Positions 46,746-60,831 of a DNA stretch of 64,000 bases are shown here, in pieces. The DNA is from Amoebidium appalachense (lineage: Eukaryota; Ichthyosporea). The notes below the pieces were generated by a model that made no database searches, was not told the DNA's origin, and saw nothing but the letters and a program-made list of their open reading frames with translations. Position 1 is the first letter of the stretch. Each line of letters begins with the position of its first letter. A program made the position numbers and the translations under genes. Location of the stretch: contig CAVNZM010000006.1 in NCBI GenBank assembly GCA_963693365.1, positions 11,652,481 to 11,716,480 of the forward strand. Direction: 5' to 3'.

Positions 46746-48764
46746 GGCGGGTCTTTATCTGGCGTATACACACGTGTCTTATCTGCTCTATGCACACGTG
46801 TCTTTACCTGCTGTACACACACGGGCTGCACCTGACCGTTAGGGCTGAGTTCTTACACGTAGCCAGCCTTGGCCTGTTCGCCATGACAGCCGTGTGTGTG
46901 AAGGCTCGGCAGCAGGCCAGCTCTAAACGAGAGCCAGCATTCCTTCAATAGATCCAGGCCTTGGAATTTAAGAGGGGTAAATATTGAGGGCGTGTCGTGT
47001 GTGGGAGCTTGGCAAGACACCATCGACCACAGACTCCAAGTAGTCTCACGCATAGAGCCGTTACTTCTTTTAGGATTTCACAACGTAGTGTATGGTGTGG
47101 GGCAATCAACCATTGCGCAAAAAAGACACTACTGTAACTGGCGCTCTAACGCAAAAAATGCACTGTTACATGCACCCGAAAGGCTTTGCCCCCCTCGAAT
47201 TCTAGTCAGATGCCCCAGGTAGTCCGGTCCGCCAGACACCGTATGCATCAACTGCCAAACGTAACTTTTCAAAGTTTTCACACCTCGAATTCATTTGTCG
47301 AGAGGTATTATATTTTTATATTTCATGATCAAAATTGTAATATCTTTAGTGTGCAACACACATAGTAGAGCGATAAACAAAAGCTTCCAAACATGGCTAC
47401 TGCCAAACATGCCAGGCCCGGAGTCCCCACAGATGGAATTTATTGAGCCATATAGCGTGGTTTTGTATTTTGGGAATCAAAATTTTCGGGCGGTGCAACT
47501 TCAAGGTAATGCAAAAATCAATATTTTCAGATTAAAATGGAGGCATGCTTTAGGTATAATATTAGGCTACCTATTATTGTGAAACTTTAGCGCACTGAGG
47601 TTGAGAAGTATGTGGAGGACTGTTGAGTAAAACTCAGTAAACTAAAAATGTACCCCGGCTGGCAATTCGATTCAAAGGGGTATCGATACTGGAAGCAGGC
47701 CGGCCAGTCCGCACGACTCGCCGTCAGTGAGGTTACGTCACACAGTGATAGCACCAAGTGCCCCACACCGTCATCATCATATAAGATTCTAGGGGCTGGA
47801 ACATATTATTGAAGACATTAAAGAAATGTGTGAAGTTTTTGGTTTTAGGATTTGACAATACAATATTCAGTGCTGTATACTTCCTAAGTAAGGCCCGTAC
47901 ATACGTGTACATTACCCTCACTTCATGCCATGCCGGCTAAGTTCTGGAACTGCTTTTTTATCGCCTGGATCTAGGGAGCAGGCTGAGCGGTATGTGATCC
48001 TTACGATATGATTGGACGTCGAGTTTCATTGGTTGCGGCACTGGCGCGCGCGCAGCCTCAAGATTGCACATGCATATGCATACATATCACATGGGATGTG
48101 TTGGGAGTCGGGACTCGGGAGTCGGACACCCGAGCTCGAGAGCGCGCGCGCGCATGCATGCGCCGGCGCGTACATGTCGACATGTATACCACTGGTGATC
48201 AGACATTGCCATGCCGCGAGTGACGGCTTCCGAGCCTCTAATTCACGCGGGGCCGTGCAAAGCCAGGCTAGCTTACACTAGGTACGCCTGTAAATGTGCA
48301 TAAGGCTTGCCGCTGAAGGGGCGCGACACAGACGGAACCCGAACAAGTTCGCAGAACCACCAGTTGAGGGTGTATGCTAAAGCTTTAGTGTGTTTTTATC
48401 ATGTGCAACCTGGCTGCCTATATAAGCCTTCATTGTGCTTCCTAAACCACGGGCTAAACGGGCGGATCAAAGCAAATTTGAACCGCTGAATCTCTAGAGC
48501 TACAAGTAGGTCTGTGCGCCGGCTGTCGCCGGCGCCAAAACATAACGAGACAGTTATTGATGTTGGGTTGTGTGGTTGTTACCTCCCCTCTCCCCTCCCC
48601 CCCCCCCCCGGCCCCCCCCCCCCCCCCCCCTCCCTCGCCTCACGCTTCCCCCCCCCCCCCCCCCCTGGCCCCCCCGCCTCACGCTTCCTCCCCCCCCCCC
48701 CCCCCCCCCAAATCCTGCAGTTGCTGGATCTGCCAAATGTTATGACCCTTTTCCCTTTCATTTA

Positions 48765-48795
<31 letters not shown>

Positions 48796-49210
48796 CCTCC
48801 CCCCCCCCCCCTTTCTTGCCACACTGTGTTATCAGTCTAGGGCCGGGAGAGATTGCCATTGCCGAAGTACCAAGTTTACTTGTGCACGTGGTCCTCCAAA
48901 AACATGTAGCTGAAAACCACCAAGTGCAATATGTTCTAAATTGCTTGCAAAATTTTTATAATATTTTTATTATTTTGTTGTTTTACTTATTTTACAGAAC
49001 TGTTTGGTAACCCGATGATATGCATGGACAGGCAATAAAACTTTCCACGTGCACTGAGTGCCAGGTGGGCAACATATTTCAGTGAAGTCTGGAATTGGCA
49101 CCCCCCCGAAATGTTCCCGAACATAAAATCATCATTCTACGGTGTGTGTCAAAATACCATGCTCACAAGTCAGTACTGCAATTATACTATTCTCAGTTTA
49201 CTTCAAAGCA

Positions 49211-49259
<49 letters not shown>

Positions 49260-49679
49260 CCCTCTTCCCATTCCCTGCCCCCCCAAATTTTTTTTTTTAT
49301 GCTTTTCATACTCAGTGACTGCAATCATGGCACCCGTGTTTTCTAGATATATTTCCTTTCATTGTGTTCAACGTCTATGTGTGTGTGTGTGTGTGTGTGC
49401 ATGTTTGTGTGTGTGTGAATGTGTGTGTGTGGGCCAAGTGAAGGTTGTATGCGTTTTTTTCTTCTTAGTTGTTTTTGTATTCTATTCGATTATTACTTTG
49501 TGTGTAAATGTGGAAAAAAAACAAATAAAAGAAATTACCAATGACCACCACCCAACTTGAATCACCCTAGCTCTAGTGTAAAAAAATAATCATTATCAGT
49601 CACAAACCCTTCTACTACACTCGCCCCAAATGTCATATTCACATTACTGAGTTGATTTAGTGTGTGTGTGCCACAGGCC

Positions 49680-49712
<33 letters not shown>

Positions 49713-51038
49713 ATATAGAATTTACCGTCCTCATCCCCGTGTCCCCCTAAACCGGTGTTAGCAGACCTTTGAGGTTTTTGTGATTGGATTGGTAGTTCTA
49801 TTACATTAAAAGTTTCAAAATGTCGTTGTACCAATGATATAATACGTTGTAAAACAAATGTCGCCGAATTTCTCTAAAAAATGTGCGTTCCATTCTGGGT
49901 TAGAAACCAAAACAGTTTTGATACGGGAATCACCTGATCTCTGCCGTCATTCAGCCCAGCGCGTTCACAGTGAATCCGAAACCGCTGGTTTTTTTCTTTT
50001 TATGTCAAAGCCCCGAGTACGTACATCCTCTCGGGCCCAACTTTACGGCACTATATTTCAATTTTCTCATTATCAAATATATAGTTATTTTAGGCTTTTT
50101 CATTAGTATCGCAAGAATATTCAGCGATTTTGATGTCATAAAAACAACTAAGCAACGTTTCGATGGTTTTTGATGCCTCACAAAATGGCCTTTGGTCCCC
50201 TCCAAATTCCGGATTTGAGGTCCGGCAAACAACGCATTATATATATTGATAATACGATGACGGTCTTCCTTGTCTACTACACGTTATGCAGCCGCGCCGG
50301 AAGACTTACATATCCAGCCTAACAGACCTCCGTAAACCTTCTATGTATGGAACTAAATACTTGGTAGCGCCACCGTCTCACTCTGACGCGCTGTTATTAC
50401 GAGGGTTTGTCAAATGTCATGCAAAGTACATCTCTTTAAATTTGCACAAATAACAGGAGAATGAGTTTCGCCTGCACGTGATCACGAAGGGCTAGAGTCT
50501 GCTAGCGCGCTGTGACAAACACACGCATTTGCCCAAGCACGCAACCAAAATTGCCCCGTTCATCCCTGGACCGGCGGCCAGTACACCCTGATAGTTCTCG
50601 TATGTAGAAGTTATCATTATGTCGTATACGTATTTCTGCTTCTTCGCAATTATCGTCATCACCGGTACGTGTACACTGATAATATTGTATGCTGTATGTT
50701 GACATGTCGAAAAACTCTATATTAGTGATATAGCTCGATATAGCTCATGTGATGTCCGGACCTTCAAAGTGTATGTGCAGGGAATATTCGTGTATGGACA
50801 GTCCCTATAGTCAAGCTGGTACAGTGTCACGTGGTTGCACACACGGCAAGGAGAGTACAAACGGCCATGATTGCTTTCTTATGTACATAGCAAGAGGCCA
50901 TGCGCCCCTTACTAACACTCTTTCCCAAAGGCTTCGTCCCAAAAGTACAAACACTGCAAACCAAGATCTTGTAACGCCCAAAACAAAGTATCCGCCGGTC
51001 CGCTCTAGAGCTGCCCATATCCCCGTTTCCACAACACA
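46746..51038. other. 4.3-kb AT-richer, gene-poor region
   Basis: Composition shifts toward AT and microsatellites are few apart from C runs (48597-48835, 49212-49257) and short TG runs near 49380 and 49680. No conserved peptide was seen. A 67-codon ATG frame on the minus strand (50705-50502; four cysteines; EEAEIRIRHNDNFYIRELSG) and a 111-codon plus frame (50749-51084) overlapping the RMDN 3' end lack splice or homology support. Confidence 0.55.
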
Positions 51039-51450
51039 CTATGCCGGCCGGTGCAGCTTCTGGGCTTCGTCGTGTGCCGCCTGATCGTCAGCGTTGGCAA
51101 TGGGCATGGCCAGTGCACGTGCGTACCATTCCTGCAGCTCCCGGTCAGTCACTGTGCGTGCCTGTCTGGTGTGTGCCTGTCTCTGCCTGTGCACGGTGTG
51201 TGCCTGTCTCTGCCTGTGCACGGTGTGTGGCTGTCTAGTGTGTGCCTGTCTCTGCCTGCGCATATCTGTCTGCTAGTCACGCAGTCAGCGGGCTGGCCGC
51301 TAGTGGGGGCCTACACACCTGCGCCTCCTTGGCCAGACCCAGCCTGTCGTACGTCTTGCCGATGTACAGCGCGTTCTGCCCAGCACACACAGGTCAGCGC
51401 TGCTTTCCAGCCCACCCACCAGTCAAGCCTGGCCAGTGCTGAGCCACGAA

Positions 51451-51481
<31 letters not shown>

Positions 51482-53358
51482 CCCCTCTCCAAATACCAAC
51501 ACACCTCCCAAACCACCTTCACACCAAAGCTGCAAGGGAAAATAAACGGCCTGCTACCCAGACCACTGAACTATGGATCAACCCGCTTCCACAAAACAGT
51601 GCCCGAGACTTGTTAATTTTTAGGCCTTCTTATCCTCAGGGCCCACACCACCCAACAGCGTCAACCCACTTCCCCACCCACACCACCCAAATATTGACCC
51701 CACCCACCCAACCCAAGTCTTAACCCCACCCACACCACCCAAGTGTTGACCCCATCCACACCACGCAACCAAAGGGCACCTTCTTGTAGAAGCCCGGCTG
51801 CTTCTCCTCGGCCAGGTGGAACCTGTACAGCGCCTGCTCAAAGGTGGTCTCGGGGGGTGCAGCAAAGATCGTGGCCGCCACCTTGCGGGTGTACCTGTAC
51901 CTTGGCCTCCCACCTGAGACACGTGTGTGCGTGGTGCAGAGTGCAAGCTCACGGGGAGGCAAAGCCATGTTTGTCGACAGTGACAATTTATGACCAGGAA
52001 TCACGAGAATGTTTGTGTGGAGGAACGGACTGTGCCTGTGCCCTAGAGGGGCTGACTGTGATGTGCCTACGTCTATGGGCTGTGAGTGTCCAAGCAATTT
52101 GAAAGGGGGTATGGCGGCCGCAACAAGCACTGAGTCCCTGCACCCCGTAAACCAGCACGTTTTGAACGTGGGGTGTGCAGCCCCACACCGGGGGAGGGGG
52201 GGGGGGGGGGGGGGGGGGGTGGAGGGGAAGAAGGGAGGGAGGGGGAGCGGGGGGGGGAGCACCAAGGCATGTCTGCAATGGTGAAGTGCCACAGGCCCAG
52301 CAGGTGCTGGGTAGTGGCGTCACTGGGGTTGAGCGCTGCCGCCCGCTCAAAGTGCTCGCGCACCAAAAAGGCGTTCTCTATCTTCTTGGTGACCCTGCAC
52401 CGCCCCTGTCAGGTGGCTATCGCTAATAATCTCCTTCGTTATTCCTGCCCTTCCCCCTCCCTCCCCTTCTCCCTCCCCTCCGGGACAGCAGTTAGTCTCT
52501 GGCAGCCCAGACAGACCCTTGCATAGCCTTTGCTGTAGCAGGTTTACGTCGCAGATAGTGCAACACCACAACTTACCAACCTGCTGCCCTCCCCCTCCTC
52601 CCGCTCCTAAATTCACAAACACACATGCATAAACCTCGTGCTGTCTGCCACAAGGACTTCTCCTTAGCACCCCTGTCAACTTCTTCCAGACACCATCACA
52701 CAACACACAACAGCCCGCCTTACCCACTGCACCTGTACACGCACAGTCACCCCGAGCACGCCTTGTCCTGCGCCCACCTACATACCCCTCATAGTCGCCG
52801 ACGGCACTGAGGGCTATGGCGTACCACTTGTGTGCCGCATACGAGGTGTCGTCGTGCTGCAGCGCCTGCACCCAGCAGTTAGCGTGCAGGAGTGCTGGCG
52901 GGGGTGGAGAGGGGGGGGAGTCGGGGGTAGGAGGGTTAAAAGGGAGAGGGGGGGGAATGGGAGGGAACCTCTTTTGCCCAGTGCAGGGCCTCCTGGGTCA
53001 GACGTTGGCGGTCGGCCTGCTGTGTGCTTGCCTGGGCAAGGTCGTAGGCTGCACGCGCCATACGCCACAGCGCCTGCGTGTTGCCGGGCTGCCGCGCCAC
53101 CAGGCGGGCCACATAGGCGTAGACCTGCGCCTTGTCCCCGGCCCCGCCACCGTACAGCGCCTCGGCCCCCTCCACGGTTTCGGCTGCGGCCTCGCACAGC
53201 GCCAGGCCCAGGCCCCCGGCCGCAGTGCCCCCCAGCAGCAGCGGCAGGCCCACGGCCCTGGCTGGCCGCCACGTGTGCCTGCCCGCCTGCCGCGCTGCCG
53301 CAGCCACACTGTGGCGGCCAGCAAGGTGCACCACCGCCAGCAAGCGCCGTGCCCACAT
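51039..53358 (-). CDS. RMDN1-like TPR protein (regulator of microtubule dynamics family)
   Basis: Six exons (minus): 53358-52969, 52865-52786, 52394-52263, 51900-51780, 51375-51319, 51131-51039; 873 nt, 290 residues (human RMDN1 314). Phases 0, 2, 2, 0, 0 close. Diagnostic segments, in order: LWRMARAAYDLAQAS, SYAAHKWYAIALSAVGDYEG, REHFERAAALNPSDATTQHL, GLWHFTIADMPWY, AATIFAAPPETTFEQALYRF, YIGKTYDRLG. They match the RMDN family (SHKWYAI, GDYEG, EHFEKAIELNPKDAT, AEMPW). The first ~60 residues are Arg/Ala-rich with a hydrophobic Gly/Leu stretch (VGLPLLLGGTAAGGLGLAL), suggesting mitochondrial targeting or a membrane anchor, as reported for RMDN proteins. The exon-4 acceptor is AAG followed by GTAC. 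Divergent to AGK. Confidence 0.92.
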
Positions 53359-53956
53359 AGTGCCGCCACACGCACGTCGAAGGCAGACTCACCGTGCAAG
53401 TGCACGCTACAAAGGCACAAGGGGCAGCCGGGGTCACAGGAAACAGGAGAGAACTTGCTGTGCCGCTGCCCCGCTGCAGAGGAGAGAAACTCATGATCAT
53501 GGTGAGAGCACCGTGGTGTATCTGCAAACTAGGCCCTGGCAATTTGCGCAAGCAGTTCGGAATGCTACTAAAATTAGAAAGCGAAATGTTTGCGCAAACA
53601 ATAGCGCAAACACGCACATGTCTCCGTGGCACCGGTACCGTACGGCGTGCATGCACGTAGTTCGTGCACGTACGGTGAGCGTACGGTGCTACACGGTGCA
53701 CCGAGTGTGGTCATTCAGTCTGGTGCAGATATAATTCACTACTTCACTGGTAGTAAAACTTGCGTGAGCCCCTTACGTGGCAGCCAGGGCAATTGTTTTG
53801 TGGCCTGTGTGCTGCGCCCACCTCGCACGCATCGTCTAATGTGTACACATTAGCCTCGTCCGCACCTCCCAGTCAGTAGCCCGTCACTGCCCACGCGGCC
53901 GTGTCTCCCTTGCCCGTGTGGCCACGCGCAGGCAGCAACCGTGCGAACGTGCCGCC
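53359..53956. promoter_or_regulatory. Divergent promoter region between RMDN1-like (-) and AGK (+)
   Basis: 598 bp between opposite start codons, largely free of repeats. It contains several GTAC/GCAC palindromic words (cgtacggcgtgcatgcacg near 53640) but no clear TATA box. Shared promoter inferred from layout. Confidence 0.5.
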
Positions 53957-56900
53957 ATGAAGGCGGCCTGGGCGCTGGCCAAGCGCCACTGGAAGAAGGT
54001 GCGCCACAGCACGCAAACACGTGACCACATGCGCGGGCACGCTTGCCAAGCACGCATGCACAGGCAGAGGCACATGGCAGCCGGGAACACGCACATACAA
54101 CACGCGCACGTGGTCTGCTGGGCCCACATGCACACACGCACCAAACGCTATGTCTGCCGGGCCTGCACGCCTCCTGGCCTGCCGCAAACACACTTCACAC
54201 ACACTCCAGCACGCTGTGTGTCGGGCACAAAGACACACTGACACGCACACAAACCTGTGGCCTGTTGCGTGCACACCCACCTCCTTGCCCTGCATACACA
54301 CTCAAGGGCACGTGGCCTGCCACGCACACACGCGCCAGCACGCGAGGGAACACACACAAACACGTGGGGGGGCTGCAGGCGGCAGCAGTCAGTGTTGCGG
54401 CCTACGCCAGCAACTATGCCGCCAGACGCTACCGCACCACACAGGTCCTTCCCCCCCCCTTCCCCCCCCCCCCCCCCCCCCCCCCCCCCTTTGGGAGCAC
54501 CACCTCAGCCAGCATAACCGTAAACGTGCCCTTATAAGTAGACAAAGTTGCAGGGGCGAGCACCACACACTCTCACTCACCAGGGCGAGCACCACACACT
54601 CTCAAGCATCGCATGCCCGCACCAGCACACACAGGCCCACTCGCCTGCCCAAGTTTGACACACACGCATCGCACAAGTGCACACATCACACAGGAGTTCG
54701 GGCACGTTCAAACGTGAGGAACACACAAACACAGAAGCACACAGGCATATAAAAACACCGTACCGTGACATCCGCGTGTGCCTGCAACCTTGTGTGTGCA
54801 TACGCACAAACTGTGCATACGCACAAACGACGTGGGTTCGTGCACATTCACGCACACACACTTCTTGTAGACACCCACACACGAAACACACACACATACA
54901 GACGGCCAGCACACACACACATGACCAGCGGCGTGTCCTGTCGGGTGCCAGCTGCACTTCCTACTGACGTGCCTACGGCCAGCACAGATGCACAGTTACA
55001 CACACACACGCCCACACCCTTCCTTGCACATTTGCATTCATCCGCATACGGCCATATTTGTAAGCCCGGTTATATGTTGGAACCACTACGCCGACATCCG
55101 CACCCATACTCCCACACAGTCCTCTACACACCCTCGAACGTTCCGGCACCTGCCCTGTGCGTGCACAACCACGCATCCACACCCCTTAAAACACACAACG
55201 TCCTCCATCTGTACCCCCGTTACCTGTGTCCATCCAAAAATCCTTGCATATTGATGTGAACGTCGTTAAAGAATCAGGCACCAACCATATACCGGCACAC
55301 CCTTACATAATAATACACCCACCCTATGGAATATCTACCATACACGTACACCCACCATATTGAGCATCTACCATACACACACACCCACCATATATATTTA
55401 CCCTTCCACATTCATCCACCCACCCTATTGCACACACCCACACCCACATACACACCTGCCCATCCATGCACACGTGGACATGCAGACACCCTACTTCATT
55501 AAGGTAGTGGCACCCCCCCCCCCCCCCCCCCCCCCCTTTGCTCACCCCGGCACACTGCAGGGGCGGATCATTATGCAGACTGAGGCGGTGGTAGGTGCCC
55601 CCCTGTTTCCTCCGTGGCTCCATATTCCCCCCCTGTTCCCTCTCTGGCTCCATATTCCCCTCCTGTTTCCTTTGTGGCCCCACATCCCCCCCTGTTTCCT
55701 CTGTGACCCCACAGCCCCTCTGTGACCCCACAGCCCCCCCTGTTTCCTCTGTGGCCCCATACCCCCGGCAGGTTCCTTCTGCCCAACCCCTGTGCATGTG
55801 CTATCCCTAGGTGCATGCTTCACTCTATCCGTGCGTGCTTGCCTTGTGTGCTCCTTGTGGGTCCTGCGGGTTCTATCGTGTATGTGCCACATGTGCTGCG
55901 TTTGGATGCATGTGTGTGCTCCGCGTGTGTGCCTGTGTGTACTCGCTGTATGTGCGTGTGCTACGTGGAGAGTGCTTCATGTGTGTTCCTATGTGCTCTC
56001 CCTGTGCGTGCTCCTGTGTGCATCTGTGTCTGCTCCATGTGTCTGCTTGTGGGTGAAAACCTGTGCATGCTCCCTGTGTCTGTTTGTGCTCCCTGTGTGT
56101 ACCTGTGTGCCCTTCCTGTGCGTGTGCCTGTGTGTGTCCCTGTGTCTGTTTGTGCCTCCTGTGTGAGCCTGTGTGCTCTTCCTGTGTGTGTGCCTATGTG
56201 TACTCCCGGTGCGTGCACCCTGTGTGTCTATTCCTGTGTGTGCCCGTGCTCTCCCTGTGTGTGCCTGTGCCGTGCACTGACATCCATGCACAGGCCATAG
56301 GGGCTCAACCCCAGGCGCCATTGGAGCCCGTGCGCAAGGTGCTGGTGGTGCTGGACGTGCTCAGCGGCGACAGGCAAGGGGGATGAAAGGGGCGGGGGGG
56401 GGGGGGGGGGGGGAGGGGGGGGGAGGGAGGGGGGGGGGCGAGGGGGGGGGAGGAGGGAAGACGGTGGGAATGGAGTTGCCTGGGGGAGTGGCAGCAAGGG
56501 GGAGGGAGGGGGGGAGGGGGGAGGGATGTTGGGTGCTCACAGCATGGGGTGCAGGGGGGCACGTGAACTGTTTGCGGCGGACGTGGCACCAATTCTGCAC
56601 CTGGCCGGCATACTGGTGGAGGTGGTGGAGACGAGGGACAGGGGCCAGGCCAAGGACACGGCCAGGTGGACAGCTGGGGCCCTGGCTGGGGCCGGTGGGT
56701 GGGCAGGGGCTGACAGGTGCGCAGGCAGGTGGACCTGAAGGGCACCGACGGGGTGCTGGTGGTCGGTGGGGACGGCACCGTGCAGGAGTTTGTGACGGGC
56801 TGGATGCGGTGCGTGTCTGGGGCAGGGGGGCTATGCAGATGTTGGGGGGATGTGGGAGAGCAGGCGGGTATGGTTTGTGCGCGGGGGTGACGCAGGAACA

Positions 56901-57064
56901 ATCATCTAGGTTGTTGGTGGGGGACGGGGGGGGAGGGGGGTGTAGGAGGTGGATGTGTGCGTTGCCAGGGTGTGTGTGTGTGTGTGGGGGGGGGTATTTG
57001 TATCTTTTTTTTTTTTTTTTGGGGGGGGGGGGGGGGTTGGAGTGGAGAAATGGGGGGGGGGGGG

Positions 57065-57109
<45 letters not shown>

Positions 57110-58000
57110 GGGGCACGGGTGTGAGGTGTTAGCAAGTAGGGAGTTCTGGTACTGCCGTCTTCTTGTTCGGAGCTGGTGTTGTGTGTGTGTGTGCCAACTG
57201 CACTTGCATTGCACGGTATGGGGCACTGCCTGTATGGGGCCCTGCTTGGACCACACATTTCTGCCACGATAACGGCATGGCCCACCTGGGCAGCATGGAG
57301 CCCATGCATGCTGTCTGACCGTGGACTGTTCCTGCAGGCGGGAGGACACGGGGGCGGGCCGGGCCATACCGCTGGGGCTTGTGCCCGTGGGGGACCACAA
57401 CACCGCCAGCGGCGCCCTGTTAGGCCCCAGCCCCAACCTCAGCCTGCGCCTGGGCCGCGCCGCACTGGCCGTGGCACGCGGGTGGGTGGCAGCCTTGCAT
57501 GGCGGCTGGTGCCTGGCCGTTTAGATGTGGCGGCGGTCACTGGTCCCCAATGCAGCCCCCCCCCCCCCCCCCCCCCAGGACAGACCACTGTGTGGAAACC
57601 GCTTTACTTCCATGCAACCGGGCATGGTTGCTCTGTGTCGTGCATCTGTAAGCACATATGCATTTTTCGCTGCACTGCTTTAGTTTACACACACATCTTC
57701 ACCGTTTTGCTCACCTTGCTTGCATAAGCAACCCTGCTCGTCTTTGATCAAGACGGGTTGACCCTCCCAAGTTCAGTTCATGCTGCTGTCTGAGTTGGAG
57801 AGTCGTATATATGCGGGCTAAGGGGTCGAAACTCAGACGCAATTGATGACTTGGGCCCTCCCTGAGGATGGGCTCTGCTTATGACGCATACTGTGCGCAT
57901 GGCTGATGTTGCATACTTGAATGTTTGCCTTTGCATGTGTCCTGCACCATGCTTCTCATCGTGTATGCGTACTTCGTACCGTGTTCCGCATTCAACCCCC

Positions 58001-58031
<31 letters not shown>

Positions 58032-58970
58032 AGGCACACACACCGGCACATGCTGTGAAACAGGCATTTTTCGGGCTTCTACAAGCACTTTTTGCTTTGT
58101 AAATGCCCACAGGCGGGTCCAAGCCTGCAGCCACAGACACTTGCACGCTCTTCCCCGTGGTGTGCACACGGCTGCGGGCACTTGTTTAGACTTGCGTATA
58201 AACATGTGTGCAAAATGCCCACTGCGCATGCATGCTGCACGCACTGACTGGGCACATTGCAGAACCACCCGGCACGTGGACCTGCTGCAAATTGCAAACC
58301 CCGCAGGGCAGACCGTGCATGCCCTGGCCTACATGGCCTGGGGCCTCCCTGCAGCCCTGGTGAGTGCGGGTGGCCGGGGCACACTGAGGGGTTGTGGCAG
58401 TGAATGGGGCACTCGCATGTGCATGCATCAGTGGCACGTTATGGTGTCGATTGGAGGGCGCCGCTTGCACCTATGGCACATGCACACATGGCACATGTGC
58501 ACATTACAATAGTTAGTCACACTTCGTGTTGCCGCATGCACCCATACTCTCGATGGCACGGCACACAGCTCGTGCTGACATGTTCCCCATCGAGGGTACC
58601 GCTTTCATTGAGTTAAAGGTGATGAGGTGAGGTGATGTGCCGGTTGGCCTGGGGGTAGTGGCTCTGGCAGTGGGTAGATGAATGGTGGCGCCGGGCTCAA
58701 GAGGCGGTTAATGAGTGTGTGCAGGCATGCCTTTGTGCTTGCTTGCATGTGTGCATGGGTGGGGCATGATGGTGCAGGTGCGGAAGGCTTGACACTACGG
58801 GGCATTTTAAAAAAGAAAAACGGAAGGGAGAAAGGAAAGTAAAAGAATGTAGAAGGAGTAGGTCCGTAAATGGTTTCATATTTATTTACATACATGTTGG
58901 GCTTGTTGACTTTGCGTGTGTGTGTGTATGTGTGTGTGGTTAAGAGGGGGGGGGGGGGGGGGGGGGGGGA

Positions 58971-59018
<48 letters not shown>

Positions 59019-59624
59019 GGGGGGGGGGAGGGGAGGGGGGAGGGGTAGGGTGGTAATAGGGCGTTTAGGGTTGCTGCTGCTTCTGCCTATCTGTGTGCAC
59101 GCGAGTGCCTTTGTGCATGTGCATGCTTGTGTGCGTGAGCATAACACACACCAAGGGTAAAGAGGGGGGGGTTGGAGGGGATGCGTGTGATGGGGCAAAG
59201 TCGGCGGGAATTTGAGGCCAGAAGGACACGAAGAAGGGTGGCAGCTGAGCACACAGGGAGCACACTGACTGAGCCCCCTGCGCAGATTGCGGATACCTTC
59301 AACCCCTACTCGCGGTTCTCTCGTGGCAGGTAAAGGTGTTTGTGTGTGTGAGCAGGTATGTAGGTGGGTGGTGTTGCCCTGTGGGCAGGTATGTAGGTGG
59401 GTGGTGTTGCCTTGTGGGCAGGTATGTAGGTGGGTGGTGTTGCCTTGTGGGCAGGTATGTAGGTGGGTGGTGTTGCCCTGTGGGCAGGTATGTAGGTGGG
59501 TGGTGTTGCCCTGTGGGCAGGTATGTAGGTGGGTGGTGTTGTACTGTGGGCAGGTATGTGGGTGGGCGGTGTTGCACTGTGGGCAGGTAGCTTTTAGTGT
59601 TTCAGCAGATCCTCCCCCCTTCCG

Positions 59625-59663
<39 letters not shown>

Positions 59664-59726
59664 CCCTCCCTCTCTCACCCACCGCTCGGTTTGTTGAATG
59701 CGTATTTCATTATCTGTGATGCATTC

Positions 59727-59767
<41 letters not shown>

Positions 59768-60769
59768 CCCCCCTCCCCCCCCCCCCCTCCCCCCCTCCCC
59801 CCCCTCTCCGCCGAGGCCCTCCCCCCCGAGGATGAATTCATGTAATAACAGCTGCCCTTCCCCCCACAATGAAGCCATTTCCCAGCCCGCCCTATGCCCT
59901 GGAGCTGACAGGGGGGTTGCTGCAGGGCCAAGTTTGCAGCGCTCAAGAATGTGCTGGCCAGTGGGGCCACTCCCCAGTACCGGGCCGAGCTGACGCTAAC
60001 CAAAGACGGTCAGCGCCCCTGCCTGCTGGGCTGAACTGTGGGTTAGGGCCATGGTGGTGGCCGGGAGACATGTGGGCGTGTAGGTCGTGCACAGGAAGGG
60101 GCTGGTTGTGGACGCACGGTTGTGGAAACCATCCACAGCATACGTGTAGTGTGCTGGGGCATCCAATGATCTACGGGTGCCAGCCCACAAAGCGTTGGCC
60201 TGGGAGGTGAACAGGCCATGCACGTTGCTAGACGCTGGGGGTGGGGCATGCGTACTGACAGACAGGCGTACAGGCCAGACGGTGGCCAGGCAGGTGGACT
60301 TCACGGCCCTGACTGTGGCATCCACCGAGACCTGCAGGGGGCTGGTGGTGGCCCCGGGCCGGGCCATTGATGATGGGGTAAGCGTGCGCCTCCCATTGCG
60401 GTTTAGCTCCACTGCTGCATGCGCACACTCATTTCATCTCTGGTAGGGTGGTGTGTTGGTGCATGCTGTGGCAGTAGGGTGGTAGGGTAGTGTGTTGATG
60501 CATGCTATGGTGGTAAGGTGGTGTGTTGGTGCATGCCAAGGCAGTCGGGTGGTGTGCAGGTACATGATATTGGCGGGCTGACCATGGAAGGGAGAGACTG
60601 GTTATGCTGACATTCGGCCACAGCTGGTGAGCATCAGCATAGTGCAGGGCCCCCTGACGGCATGGGAGCTCTTCCGGAAGTGGCGGGCACTGGGAGCAGG
60701 TGCAACCCTAGCCTCGGCATTCGAAGTGCCAGACGAGGTGAGCAGAGATCTCTCCCCCCCCCCCCCCCC

Positions 60770-60831
<62 letters not shown>

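Noticed and set aside
50502-50705. 67-codon Cys-containing minus-strand frame
   Set aside because: Starts with ATG and has a mixed composition, but there is no homology I recognise, no splice partner and no promoter evidence; mentioned only in the region note.
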